Positions 23,019 to 35,200 of a DNA stretch of 64,000 bases are shown piece after piece. Numbering within the stretch: the stretch's first letter is position 1; every line of letters starts with the position of its first letter. The stretch comes from Euclidia mi (lineage: Eukaryota > Arthropoda > Insecta > Lepidoptera > Erebidae). Under the pieces are notes generated by a model. The model saw nothing but the letters and a program-made list of their open reading frames with translations. It searched no databases and was not told the DNA's origin. Location: positions 3,957,898 through 4,021,897 of the forward strand of contig OX123199.2 of NCBI GenBank assembly GCA_944739405.2. The letters run 5' to 3'. The position numbers and the translations under genes were made by a program.

Positions 23019-23096
23019 TTGTCCCAATACTTGGCACAGGCCTCTTCTCATTGAGAGAAGAGCCTTGTGTCCAGCATTGGGACAGTATACATAATA
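23019..23096. repeat. Inverted pair of repeat tails forming a hairpin
   Basis: TGTCCCAATACTTGGCACAG with CCTCTTCTCA is mirrored by TGAGAGAAGAG and CATTGGGACAGT. The unit resembles the repeat at 43200-43260. Confidence 0.7.
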
Positions 23097-23160
23097 ATAT
23101 AACAGAATTTTTTTCTTGGACTATCTATTTATAAATTCGTCTGGTATGAACAAAGGGCGC

Positions 23161-23540
23161 GTTCCCACTATGTCGCCAAGACAGGTTTGTCGTGCCGTTT
23201 ATAGCGCCGTGGCTCGTGTTGATTTAAGTTGCTCAGCTATAGAACGACACGATTGACTTTTGTCCATAACTTTTGTGCAGTGACAGCAGGTATTACATAC
23301 TTAGTAAGGTAAATTGTGCTCTACTCTTTAGTTTTAAGATCTTTGTAATACCACAGTTTGAGCAACAAAGATGATTTGAATTTGAATGTACTCGTAATGT
23401 TCTACAAACATATAGCTCGACACGATTAAATGTCGTCCACGACAACTTTGTAGTGACGACAGATTTGGTACAACGTCAACAGCTAGAGACGACAGTCGGC
23501 CAACGACAAATTAGTCGTCACGACATAGTAGAAACGCATA
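23161..23540. mobile_element. MITE with ~18-bp TIRs
   Basis: GCGTTCCCACTATGTCG at the left pairs with CGACATAGTAGAAACGC at the right (two mismatches). AAAGGG flanks both sides, ACAAAGGG versus ATAAAGGG if 8 bp are counted, which would suit hAT. Repeated CGACGACA-like words fill the interior. Confidence 0.7.
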
Positions 23541-23545
23541 AAGGG

Positions 23546-25109
23546 TCATTCGCAGGGCAGACATAAATAAAACGCACAGCATGTAATGAATGAAACACTA
23601 TAATCCAAAACACTTTATATTTAATATAAACTAAATATAATTAAAACAACAATACATAATGACTAATTCTTTATCGCACTATTTTTGAATGCATTGTATG
23701 CATATGTTAGAAACAATGAGACGTCGTACTTTATAAAATGTACTTATAATAGGTTTTTTTATTTGGTGATAGATACCAGCTTTCGTAGGAAAGAAATAGG
23801 TTTAATATTTAAAGTTTGTTATATCGGACTGACTTGAAGACCTCGCATTCGGTCGACGGTCCTTTAAATAAGGAATTTTGGCAACTTTTGAGTAAGTCAT
23901 ATCAAATTTATCAGCGAATTGATATATTGATCAATAATAATTTGTCTTAATTAAAATGGCTGCTCATAACAGAAAGAAATAAGTTTGTTTAACATTATTT
24001 AATTTTATAAAAATATTAAAACAAAATATAGTGATGCGAACTTACAAATTTAATTTTGTATAAAAATATTAGAGCGAGTTACTGTTTGTTATATATTGAG
24101 CCATAATTGATTAAATGATTTGTTGAATTTTATTGGACCACATGGAAGGCTTTCTCCAAACCACTATACTTATACGGCAATAATATGGCGAAGTTCATGT
24201 GAATGCGTATCTATTTAATACGCAGTATATAAGGGATTTGTGCCACGCCTATGTAAATGTTAGCCTCGGCTGTAAGGACACGTCATAAAGAACAATAGTG
24301 CTAGCACAACTTGCCGATAGAACGAAATAACCGATCGTGCTATCTCACTTTACTCTCACATTTATACTTAATACAACAAAAGTATACAAGTTCAAACTAT
24401 ATCAGCCTAAACAGGACATTGTACTTACTTTCAAATAAATATATTAATTGGAAAACAATAACATAATAAATATTAAAAACACTTTAAAGTCTGTCAAGTT
24501 GAAACTAATATAATTTCAGTATGTTTACGTCAAATAAAATATATACAATTTCATTGAAAATAACGAATGAGCTAACAAAGTAAATAACATTAATAGGTGA
24601 TAATATTTCTTGATGGCGTGCGTTGGTAACATATATGCGTGTACACGCCCAGCGTTGAAACAACATCGTCGTCACACTTATTCATAAAGTTAAAAAATGC
24701 AAATCACATGTTCGAACATAAACCTAACACCGACTATTCCATCTACACCTTAAAACTACAACATTTTGGTTACCTACTTACCTTCCTCTTATAAGACAAA
24801 TGCATAACTAAAACATTATAATAAATGACTGAACTAAAAATAAATGTTATCATTAATTAGTTGGTATAGAAAATGATGAGCATGATCTTATTTTAATATT
24901 TTATTATTAATTCCTAAAATATAAAGAACATGAAGGCGTTCATGTTTATTAAAACTAAATCAGTTTTACGACGTAGAAACCGAGTAAATAAGTTATTATG
25001 AAAATTACTGCAAAAGTATTTTGCTTTTATTTAATAGGTATTGCCTGATAAAATGGACGTCAGACGTAGTTTGTAACATTAATATAAAGTTTCAAAAACA
25101 TTTTGGTTA
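23546..25109. other. Very AT-rich intergenic stretch downstream of cyc
   Basis: No gene or clear repeat seen. Confidence 0.5.
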
Positions 25110-25260
25110 AGCGCGGCGCACGCGTCGTATGCTTAGCGGCAAGGTTTTAGAACAAACCATAGATTCACCGATGTCAAATCATTAGTGGGTATTGTCCTAG
25201 TGTATGGGTGAGGTGAGGTAGGTAGGGTTGTGTCGCTAAGCATACGCTGCGTGCCCGCGA
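25110..25260. repeat. Inverted-repeat element downstream of cyc
   Basis: CGTATGCTTAGCG at about 25125-25138 and its complement CGCTAAGCATACG at about 25233-25246 sit inside longer imperfect GC-rich arms (GCGCACGCG / GTGCCCGCG). Size and structure fit a foldback or MITE. It lies beyond the first cyc poly(A) signal. Confidence 0.5.
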
Positions 25261-25359
25261 TGCACACGGTGCACAGCTCTAATAATACGACGTCATCTAC
25301 CCCACGACGCCCATACGCAACACGCGACAACTCTATAAGTTGCCTTTTAATTATTACAT

Positions 25360-25926
25360 TTTATTTACCCTAACAATTTTTATACCCGATAATCGTCAAT
25401 GTTATTTTTAATTACAAAATCTTACGGGAATATTAATACCTCCAGCTGGAGGCAAAATAGTTCGTAAGTAAGGCCACTTCATCCAAAACGTTACATCACA
25501 CAATTTAGTTACTTCCCCCGTAGAGCGAAGTGTGTTGCGGCGTGTATTTACGACGTGAAACAAAATTCGAATAGTATAATAGTAGAGAATACACAATGGT
25601 ACACATATTTGGTAAGTTTCACAAGAGCGTTGCGATACAGAACAAGTAATACGGCTGGAACACGCGTCGACAGTTACTTATAATTGAGCAACGTGTCTGA
25701 ACAAATATTGTCTTTCACATAACCTTGGTCGAGAGTCAAAACTAACTGCACTGCCTAGCCATAGCCAAATAGCATTCGCTTCCGTTTAAGGTTGGTTGCC
25801 ACGGTAACATAAGGAATTCCTTCTTCGTGGACCACGTGACATGATATATCGGAAGTGTAACTACTTGCACGTAGCGTATTGCTAATCGAATGCTATTTGG
25901 CTACAGGCCCAGCTGTCGTCGTCGAG
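25360..25926 (-). terminator. cyc 3' UTR to first canonical poly(A) signal
   Basis: The first AATAAA on the - strand after the stop is at 25365-25360, about 560 bp downstream. The interval includes the 17-bp inverted repeat at 25762-25903 and a palindromic CACGTG at 25833-25838. Longer 3' UTRs are possible because more hexamers occur further on. Confidence 0.4.
25762..25903 (-). repeat. Perfect 17-bp inverted repeat in cyc 3' UTR
   Basis: TAGCCAAATAGCATTCG at 25762-25778 is exactly repeated in inverted form at 25887-25903, 24 bp past the cyc stop. As RNA it would form a stem with a 108-nt loop. It may be a tiny MITE or a regulatory hairpin. Confidence 0.6.
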
Positions 25927-26235
25927 CTATGGTAGAGGCCAGGGTAGTCCGGAGAAGTTGACGGGTCCTCCGAGTCCGGCGTCAGCTTCGAGGAGGCTCA
26001 TGATGACGGCCATGGCGGCTTCGCCGTTGCCGTCGAGGCCTAGAGGGGGCAGTGGCGGCGAGGCGGGCGGCGGGGAGCCGGTGGCCAGGGCCTCGGTGCT
26101 AGGGGGCGGCGGAGACCCCTCAGCCCCCGCGGCACTCAGCGGCACGTTGTTCCGCACCTGGCTGTACCCCACGTCCACGCCCAGTATGTTGTCCACTAGC
26201 GACGCCTGGTCGTACACGTTTGCTTTTAGAGGCCA
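25927..26235 (-). CDS. cyc: cyc coding exon 12 (BMAL1-type activation domain) and stop
   Basis: The acceptor CATAACACAG opens in phase 0 (WPLKANVYDQASLVDNILG). A low-complexity Pro/Ser/Gly stretch follows, then GEAAMAVIMSLLEADAG and GGPVNFSGLPWPLP before TAG at 25929-25927. This block equals the BMAL1 C-terminal transactivation region, which binds CBP/p300 and CRY in vertebrates. Drosophila CYC lacks it, so this CYC is predicted to carry the complex's activation function, as reported for other Lepidoptera. Confidence 0.97.
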   Translation of the reverse strand, partial: WPLKANVYDQASLVDNILGVDVGYSQVRNNVPLSAAGAEGSPPPPSTEALATGSPPPASPPLPPLGLDGNGEAAMAVIMSLLEADAGLGGPVNFSGLPWPLP

Positions 26236-29200
26236 CTGTGTTATGGAAGATGAGACATGGATAGTGCGGAAAGCCAGTACATGTACACTAAAGTAGACAC
26301 CCTATTGTATGTTAGTGATGGTTACAGAGAAGACGAGGTTGTTAAGGACAAGGCAGTGTGTTGAGAAGATTTGGCAGAAGAGTGAGAGAGAGAGAAAAGG
26401 TGTAGTGTCGTGTGAATTACCAACATTTTAATAATGAGTGAGTGAGAAATTAGACGCAACTAATAATAATTTTAGTGCTGGATTAGCAATGTAATATCGT
26501 GGGTCACCTAACACATGGTCAACTGATCCCAAACCAGGCCAAGAGTTATAGATTTCTATTAGTAATTCTATGTGAACTAGATCAATTTTCACCAAACGAA
26601 TAATCTTCGACATGCACTCCATATTTACATTCAAATTTATACTAAAAGCTAATAAAAATATAGTTACTTATGCAATGCATTAAAAAGTGTATGAACACGA
26701 AGATTATCCGTTTAGTTACGCTGAACTAACTTATGTGTTGTTTATTAAGCAAGTTAGGACACAAATTAGTTTGTTAACAGTCACTTGAAACAGAGAATTA
26801 GTGTACCTATCTACAATAAAGGACACAGGATATATGAATATTATGGAAAATGTCAGTAGATTTGAAAATATGATTATTTAAGTTTTTACAATACGCTAGT
26901 ATTTAACTAAAAATAGGTGCCCAATAATAATAATATTCTACCACATACACACAACATCATCTAGTCCCAAACTAAGTACGTAATGCATATGCAATGGATA
27001 AACATACATACATAATTATATACTTTTTATCCTATTTCTTTAGTAGCTTACGTAGTCGAATATAAAAATGGTTTATTTCTATTTACGCGTAAACTTATGG
27101 ATTTTTCATGAATCTAGAAATCATGTTATTATTCAAAAAACTGAATTTATGTAATAAAAGGACAAAGAGGATAATTAAGTTCACTGACAGTGTCCATAAT
27201 TAGTTCAACTGTGTTTAACACCTAACCTATGTAGCTTGTTTACAAAAATGTAACCATCCCCTTAACGACAGAAGCTTAAGTTAGAGCCGAAACTATAGAT
27301 ATTGAAAATATACCAGAACACAACATTCGAAATTATACGCGTATTGGACTACCAGCACTAAACACAAATATATTTTTTTATTTATTCATTTATAGACTCA
27401 CGCCTGTATCCCCGGAGGGGTAGGCAAAGGTGTAAATATTACACCCACATTTCGCCATGAATTTTTAGGTCCCACGTAATAGGGGGCGAGTCTATTGCCG
27501 TTATCGGGCACATTACCAAACTCCGTGCTGCTACTGAGAATTCGCAAAAACCCAGTAACACTCTTGCTCGGCCCGGGAATCGAACCCGGGACCTCCGACC
27601 AGCAGTCGCATACGCTATCCACTGGACCACGGAGGCAGTCACAAATATATAAAACTTTAATATGGTGCAAACCTCTTAGTAGATGATTGTATACGTTATT
27701 ATGAACAACTTTTGTTTTGAGACATTGCAGAAATCGCTAAAAACTTCCTTTAACATAAGCTTATTAATTGACAACATCATTATAGACACACCAGCTCATT
27801 AAAGAAAAAATGCGATGTAGTTACTAAGTTATTTAAATTGTATAGAACAAGACGTAGAAAAGAGTGGCCCTGAGTTTCATGCCTGATTCTTCTCATGAGG
27901 CTCTACTTTTTTAACAGACATTTTTATTTTCATTTACATTAACAGACAAAGTTACTTTTACTTTTATTTTGACATATTAATATCTATGACTTTCTGACGT
28001 GTCCAAAAAATGGTAACATTTTTATGGAAATAAACAATTCCCGGGATCCCACAGAACAAAAAATTGTTCTCAATAAGGAGGAGAATCAACTCCTAAAAGA
28101 TTTGCACTGAACAAAAAATAACGTTGCAAATCCAAATTAATAACGTCAATCCATCGGCTCTAACTTTGTAAGAAGTAAAACAATACTGAGTTACAAGACA
28201 ATCACACTATTTTTAGCATACAAGACCGGCAAATTATTCACGAAAACCTGATACCGTTTTTGAACAAATTAAACCGAAAACACGAACCAAATCTGTACAA
28301 AGATAGTACATTTGTATCTATACAGTCGCTATTAGCTACATGCGATTAAACGTAAATAGTCACCAAACGCAGTTGTAAATTCGCCAGTCGCGATGCTAAA
28401 AACAGCGTGTATACATTAGGGGCCATCCATTTACTACGTCACATATATATATAGAGGAGTTGGGGGTCGATGAACTGTGACATTGTCTGAAGAATGAGAT
28501 GAGGATGTACGAGACAGGGGTGGGGGTAAAAAAGTCATGGAAATCCTGTAACATAATGGATGGCCTCTTACGGCCCGTTCACTAACAGCAGCGTCAAGCA
28601 AAAGTCGAGCTCTACTCCGCGGCCGATGTCGAGTCAGAATAGAACGCGCATTGGACATCGAAATCGCTTTAGCTGCCGCCCTTCGCTGCTGTTCGTGAAC
28701 GGGTCGTTACCCGTACTCTCAGACATACCTGTTGGTTGAAGACAGCGTCCTGTAACAGATCAGCCGGTAGTTCCGGAGAGAATTCGGACGACGAACGGCG
28801 TAGTGCCTCCTCGGCAATAGCACTCCCAATCTTATGGGATTCGACCTGAGACTCGATGAGGCGTTGCATCTCAACATCCGCTTCTGAAAGCCCAATGCCG
28901 AAGCAAGGGTCCAAGTTACACTCGGTCGCAGCCACTTCATTCTTTGGACTTCCCTCCTCGAGTTCGTCCGCTGCTTACAACAGTACATCATCACTTATAG
29001 TTTCAATAAAACATGTTTTGTATAATTCAGCAAGAACAACGAAACAAAATAGATTTGTTAGGTTTTGTTCATGCAATGTTTTCGAGGTCTTTACATGCAC
29101 TTTACGGCGGATATTTATAATCTATCTATCCATATCACCTTATGAGTACTTATGACATATATACGAAAAAATGTAAGCCTACAAATATAAAGTAGCTTGG

Positions 29201-32200
29201 TGAAGTTTAAAAAGGAAGAGGTTTTCAATTCGGTTGTATCTTTTTTGTGTTTCTTTTTTCGTATAGTAAGTGACGCCAACTAGCCCAGCAGTGTAATGCG
29301 AACATCTATATACTGACTACTAAAGTCAATATTCTGAAAGAGTAATAATTTATGTATAATGTGGGGTTTGTGTATTGACCACACATACCTATTGTCATTT
29401 CTGGTTTTCCGAAGATAATTAAGAAGATATACTACCTGTATATATAACGGTAAAAAACACTTTTAAAAACTGTATGTTCTATTAAAGAAGGTCATGTCTT
29501 AGGTACATGTGATGCTACCGAAACATCACAAGCATTATGCCAACCTTAGGGAATGTAAGAAAACACAATCCTCGACTTATTCCCAAGTCACACGCAACTA
29601 CTAGTGTTGTATAACGCCGTGAACTTACCAACATCCAGATGAAAATTTACCTGTACAACTTTAAACAAACGGCCATAATCGGTCGAAACTCATATAACGC
29701 TGCGGATCAGATTGATTATAAAATATCAGCCGTGACTTTGTAAACAGAAGTGATGTACTGTGTTACATGCGATGATACCATACCCATAACCTAGACTATG
29801 AGCAGGGCCCATCCACAACTTACGTCATATGTTAATGGGTAACTAATCGAAGGTTTTTTTCGTCACCAATATAGAGTGAAACGATATCGAACAGAGAAAT
29901 CAACACTTTTATATTGAGTTAGTGACAAGTTTTTTTAATATTGTCAATAAGACAAATCAATCGCCATAGCAGGTTATGACGCGAACTTATACAAATTATC
30001 TACTACTAATTATTACTTATTCTATTTTTTAATGCTTGTGTCAATTTTTGTTGCTTTTATTTCTGATCAGTTATTTTGCAGACATGTTTAAACTAAAGCC
30101 GAGTAGAAATTGTTTTCAACAAAACTTCATTATTTCGATCATATTTCAAAATTATTTTATAACCTTATATAGAAAAAGCCGTTGTATTGCTACTATTATT
30201 ATTATAAAATATGTATAAAAAGTTTTCTATTCCACTACTACAAATTACCTGAAGTCTACGGTAGGAAACAAGTAAATAATGTGACGTAATTTATGTATGG
30301 CGTATAGAGTATGAAATAAAGATAATTGGGGCAGGTGTGGTCATGCATCACTGTGGTCAGTAACTTACTCTGTTTGTATATATCGTATGAGGCTTGTGAT
30401 GTGTCCGATAGCGATTGGTCGTGGGATTCGTTCACAATGCTGTTGTTGGCCACTAGGCATTCCACATCTTTGGTCCATGGGTTTCTAGAAAATGGAAAAT
30501 TGCGTAAATAGACAATTTTGTCGATGAAATTATATATATTCTTGGACTAAGTGCTTGATCGACATATCACAAGTCTAAAGGGTTGGTTTATTTTTTGCTA
30601 AGAAAACTCGACGAAAACTAGATCAAACCAGTCTAGACTGTGTGGTATAGTACGCTGAATTATCCAATTGACTCACAATGCTATTGTTATGCAAATAAGG
30701 AGGCCTATGTCCAACAGTGGACTGCAGAAAGCGTCTAGTTATGATATTATATCATGGTCATAATATGGTCTCAAATATACTACATACTTACTCCAAAATA
30801 GACTTCAAATTTTTTTTCGGAGGGACTCGGCTAAAAGTTTGAGCTAATTTTCTTTCATAACTTTGGACTGGTAAGCGCACCTCGGGCTCCAAGGAGTATA
30901 AGTCTTGGATGCGACCGGGATAACGTTCGGACGATGATGATCCAAGTTTGAGAAATGAAATTTGAAGTCGGTTTTGTTAAATATTTACTTACTTGAATGG
31001 CTTGAAATGTGTCTGTATCCGTGCGTAGGTGCCGTCCTTCCTCCGGAACGAATAGGACGGCGTGTGCAATGGTTCTCTACGTAAGAGCGCCGTCTTATGC
31101 GTCCGCGCTACTGCCCCTAGCTCTGGACCGCTCACGTACTCGTACAAACTGGTCCCGAGTAACTCTTGGGGGAGGAAACCTAGCGCTAGAGTCACCCTGA
31201 AATCATCAGAATAGGCATTAAGACAGTTTACTATTTCATAGGAGACAGTTCGGACTTTGGGAGACATGTAGGGCTCAATCAGAAAGAGAGCGGTCACGCG
31301 GTCAACCGTTCAAGCGGTTAGTTTTGCGTTCTTTATGTTATATTACGTTACATAGGGCCTATCAGACAGAGAGCGGTCACGCGGACCACTCTCTGTCTGA
31401 ATGAGCCCGTAGGTATGCGGACACCGCACTAATAGTTGTTGACTGTCTCTGTAGTACTGCAGTAGTGTAAACGACTGCGGATCATGGGGTCTCGGTTTCG
31501 ATTCCCGGGTCCAAAAAATGTGATATTGGATTTTTCTGTTAAGAATTATCCAATAGAAGTTCAGAGTCACCCTGAAATCACCACCCCCGCGCCTCGGAAA
31601 GCACGTTAAGCAGTTGGTCCTGCGCCAAATGTCTTGTGGCGTTCCATGGGATATATTAGAGTGAGGGAATAGAGAGTGCACTTATGTTTGCTCACTCACT
31701 AGCTAGCCTCATAATATGAGACTGGCCGCCGTGGCCGGAATCGGTCGGGAGATTATAGATATTCAAATATCTACGTCTATGCCTATACAGGGTGTCACAA
31801 GACCCATCACAAAGCCGGTGTCTACTCGTTTTGGACATCATGTCAAGTCATACTAAGCAAAAATAAATGTTTTTTCTAAATAAACACATTTTTTAAGCCA
31901 CAATTAAAAGGGTGCGCGTGCAATTTTCGAAATACCTACTTATCCATGGGTACATAGGACATCCATAGAACAAGTTGGCGGGGTAATTGCATCGATTTTG
32001 TACCTAATTACAAAAAAATTATAGTAACTTTGAGCCTCAATAACTCCTGAACCAGTAATTTCCCAGGCATAGTGCCGAAGTAATAAATGTTCGTAATGAT
32101 TAGTACAGTATGGGGTTTCAGTTTCCGTTAAGGGTCTTTATACACCCTAAATATCTATAAATATCTATCAATTATTTATGTACTTACCTCTGATCAACAA

Positions 32201-35200
32201 ACAAGAACTTCCCATCAGGCGCGTGCCGGGACACGTACTGGAGAGGCCTGGTCGGCGGGGTAGTGCAAGCGAACGGGGTAGGAGCGATGTCGGGTAGCGC
32301 TCGCACCACCGCTACTAAGCAGGAGAGGCTGCAGCCATCACTGTCTTCCGTCACCTCTGAGGTGCCGGCGCCTTCTGACATATCTACCGGCGCCCAGGAT
32401 TTTAGGTAGCCTGAAAAGACAGGATACTTTTGATGAAAAAGAAAGGCAAAAAACTGATGTCTATACCGGAGCCTCGAATTTCAAGGCAGCCTGGAATTAT
32501 AGGAAAAATTGCCAAAAATCTCAAAGGTAAAAAAAATACTGATATTTATACCGGAGGCCAGAATTTTAGCTAGCCTGGAAAGACACGCGTGCCCACAAGA
32601 CCTAAAGGTCTAATGCGCTGTGACCCTAAGAGTACAAAGAGTCACTGCCTTATTTTATTCCGCGGCTGTCGTAGGAGACGACTACAAATATATACAAATC
32701 AATTTTTTTGGAAGGGACCGATAGCTCGACGTCAAACCATAAAAATAGATACTATTTTACCAATTGACCGGCAAGTCCTGGGGGTCTAGTACTAGTTTGC
32801 ACAAGATTGTCGCGGTGACGACAGGTTAGTCAACGGGAACTATTTCCATCATCATCATCATCATCATATCAGCCAAACGACGTCCACTGCTGGACATAGG
32901 CCTCCCCCAAGGTTCCCACACAGACCGGTCTTGAGCCGCCCGCATCCAACCGCCTCCCGCGGTCTTGACGAGATCGTCGGTCCACCTTGCGGGGGGCCTA
33001 CCTCTGCTGCGTCGTCCGGTACGTGGCCGCCACTCCAGAACCTTTCTGCCCCAACGGCCATCGGTTCTACGAGCTATGTGCCCTGCCCACTGCCACTTCA
33101 GCTATTTCATTCATTCACCCAACTATTTCCATACATTTTCTAAAAGGGCATTTCTTACATTGGGACCAAAACATAACTGGCGAAGTGTGAGTGTGTCCAC
33201 CTCTGCCCACCCCTTCGGCGATAAGGGCGTGAAGTTATGTGCCTGTCTCCTAGAAATAATTCCACTTACCAGTACACTGCACAACGCAGTACTTCTTATC
33301 ATGCTGTTTCTTGCGCATCTTGGCGCAGGGCTCGGTCTCCTCCTTGATGGGCAGCGGCGAGGTCGTAGCCGGCGGCAGCTTGCACTTGATCCGGCAGAAG
33401 AAGGACCGCCGCGCGCCCGGGCACAGCCTGGATGTGCCCGCTACCACGTCCGCTTTCACTGGCAACATGGCTGGAGACATAACGGTATATACATACATCT
33501 CCATATTTGTACCTACTATTTAGCTATCTTAATATATAAAATCCTTGCGTTACTGACTGACTGACAGACACGCTCCAGCCGAATCTATTGCGCGCAGGAA
33601 GCTGAAATTTGGCATGTATGTTCCTCGGGGACCGTAGGGGTGCACTAAGAAGGGATTTTCCGAAATTCCCACGGGATCCATGACCAATACACCCGTACTG
33701 GTTAAATTAAAAAAAATGCAGGCGTAGCTGCTGGCGTCCTCTAGTTTACTATATTATTTCCAAATATACGCGATTGCAGTTGCAGAAACAGGCCGTGCTA
33801 CCTACCTACTATATTTCCGTCACATTATACGTATCCATTTGTACGCCAACCCACGGCAATGTAATCTATAGTATATTAAGGGGCCATACATAAATTACGT
33901 CACACGTATGGAGGGTAGGGGGTCGATGAAGTGTTACATAAATGGGATGAGAGCAACTGTGACGAGGAGGGAGGGTTTTTTTTATGTAAAATTAGGCGGC
34001 GCAAAATTAAACTAGCAGACGGATCGCCTGATGGTAAGCAATCTCCGCCGCCCATGGACACAAGCAACACCACATTAGTCACAAGTGCGTTGCCGCCTCT
34101 TGGAGTTGGGAAAAGGGATAGAAGGAGGAATGGGATGAGAGAGAAGGAATAGGGGATGGGCCTCCGGCACTCTCACTCACCGAACGAAACGCAACAGTTT
34201 GGATACTGTTACGTTACGTCGATTTTCTGTGAGATGGTAGTACTTCCCCGGTTGAGCCGGCCCATTCGTGCTGAAATCAGCAAGGCTCTACTACCAAAAA
34301 AAAACATCATGAAAAGCGTTTGACGTAATTAATGGTTGGCCCCGTATCTATACAGATATGGTTTGTTCAGATCGATGAACGCCTGAAGACTCAAACCACA
34401 GGTAATAACCAAGCAAGGCAAAAATTCATTTGTAACCGAAATTATAATCATGTATATGCAAACACTATGTATAATCACTAATTATAATTTTTGTGGCTAA
34501 TAAGTAAACGTTTTTATTATTATTAAAGGCTTTGCCTAGTTCTAGCCTTGTATATTAACTTCATATAAACAATCGGAACACGAGTTCCTACAAACGTCGG
34601 ATGCGGTACCTACTACATACCATGCTCAAAGCGTTATGGTATACACGCAGTACCTTATTTTAAAATATCTATGCTCAATGTGCGTGCCAAGTGTATAGAT
34701 TACATTACCGAAGTCAATTTGCTATATTTTCTATAGCGAGACAAATCTAATACCTTTGGACGAGCAATTCTTGTACGTATAGTACCTGGATGACCCCACT
34801 TTGTTTTTAGTTTTACGTTAAATTTTACGAAAATCTTTGGAGCCATTTCCAAGATTCAGATTTACCTAATTTTACATACATAGACTCACGCCTGTTTCCC
34901 CGAAGGGGTAGGCAGAGGCATATTAAACGCCCACTTTTCGCCAGTGTTTTGATCCCACGTAATAGGTGGCGAGCCTATTGCCGCTAATTTTAGAAAACAC
35001 TATTTACCAAAAAGAAAATACCGAACAAATCTTGGTTATCCAGGTACGTGGATTATTAACATGACCTATGATACATGCTCAAACTTATTGTTAAATTAGA
35101 TTAAGTTGTTGGAGCCTAATAATATACACTATTTAGACATCAATGATAATACAAAATATCTGAATAAAAATAACAAAAAATTACATTAACTCTTAAAATG

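Noticed and set aside
25958..26296. + strand frame opposite cyc exon 12
   Set aside because: Antisense shadow of the GC-rich exon; the - strand has clear BMAL1 homology and splice sites.
27540..27640. tRNA gene candidate
   Set aside because: B-box and A-box-like words belong to a SINE with target duplication and shared tail; the cloverleaf is not intact. The same holds for 16085, 48418, 49531, 53355 and 54687.
32850..32870. (ATC)n as an independent microsatellite feature
   Set aside because: It is the 3' tail of the adjacent LINE fragment.
32965..33564. 199-codon + frame
   Set aside because: Runs antisense through the LINE end and cyc exon 7; no homology of its own.
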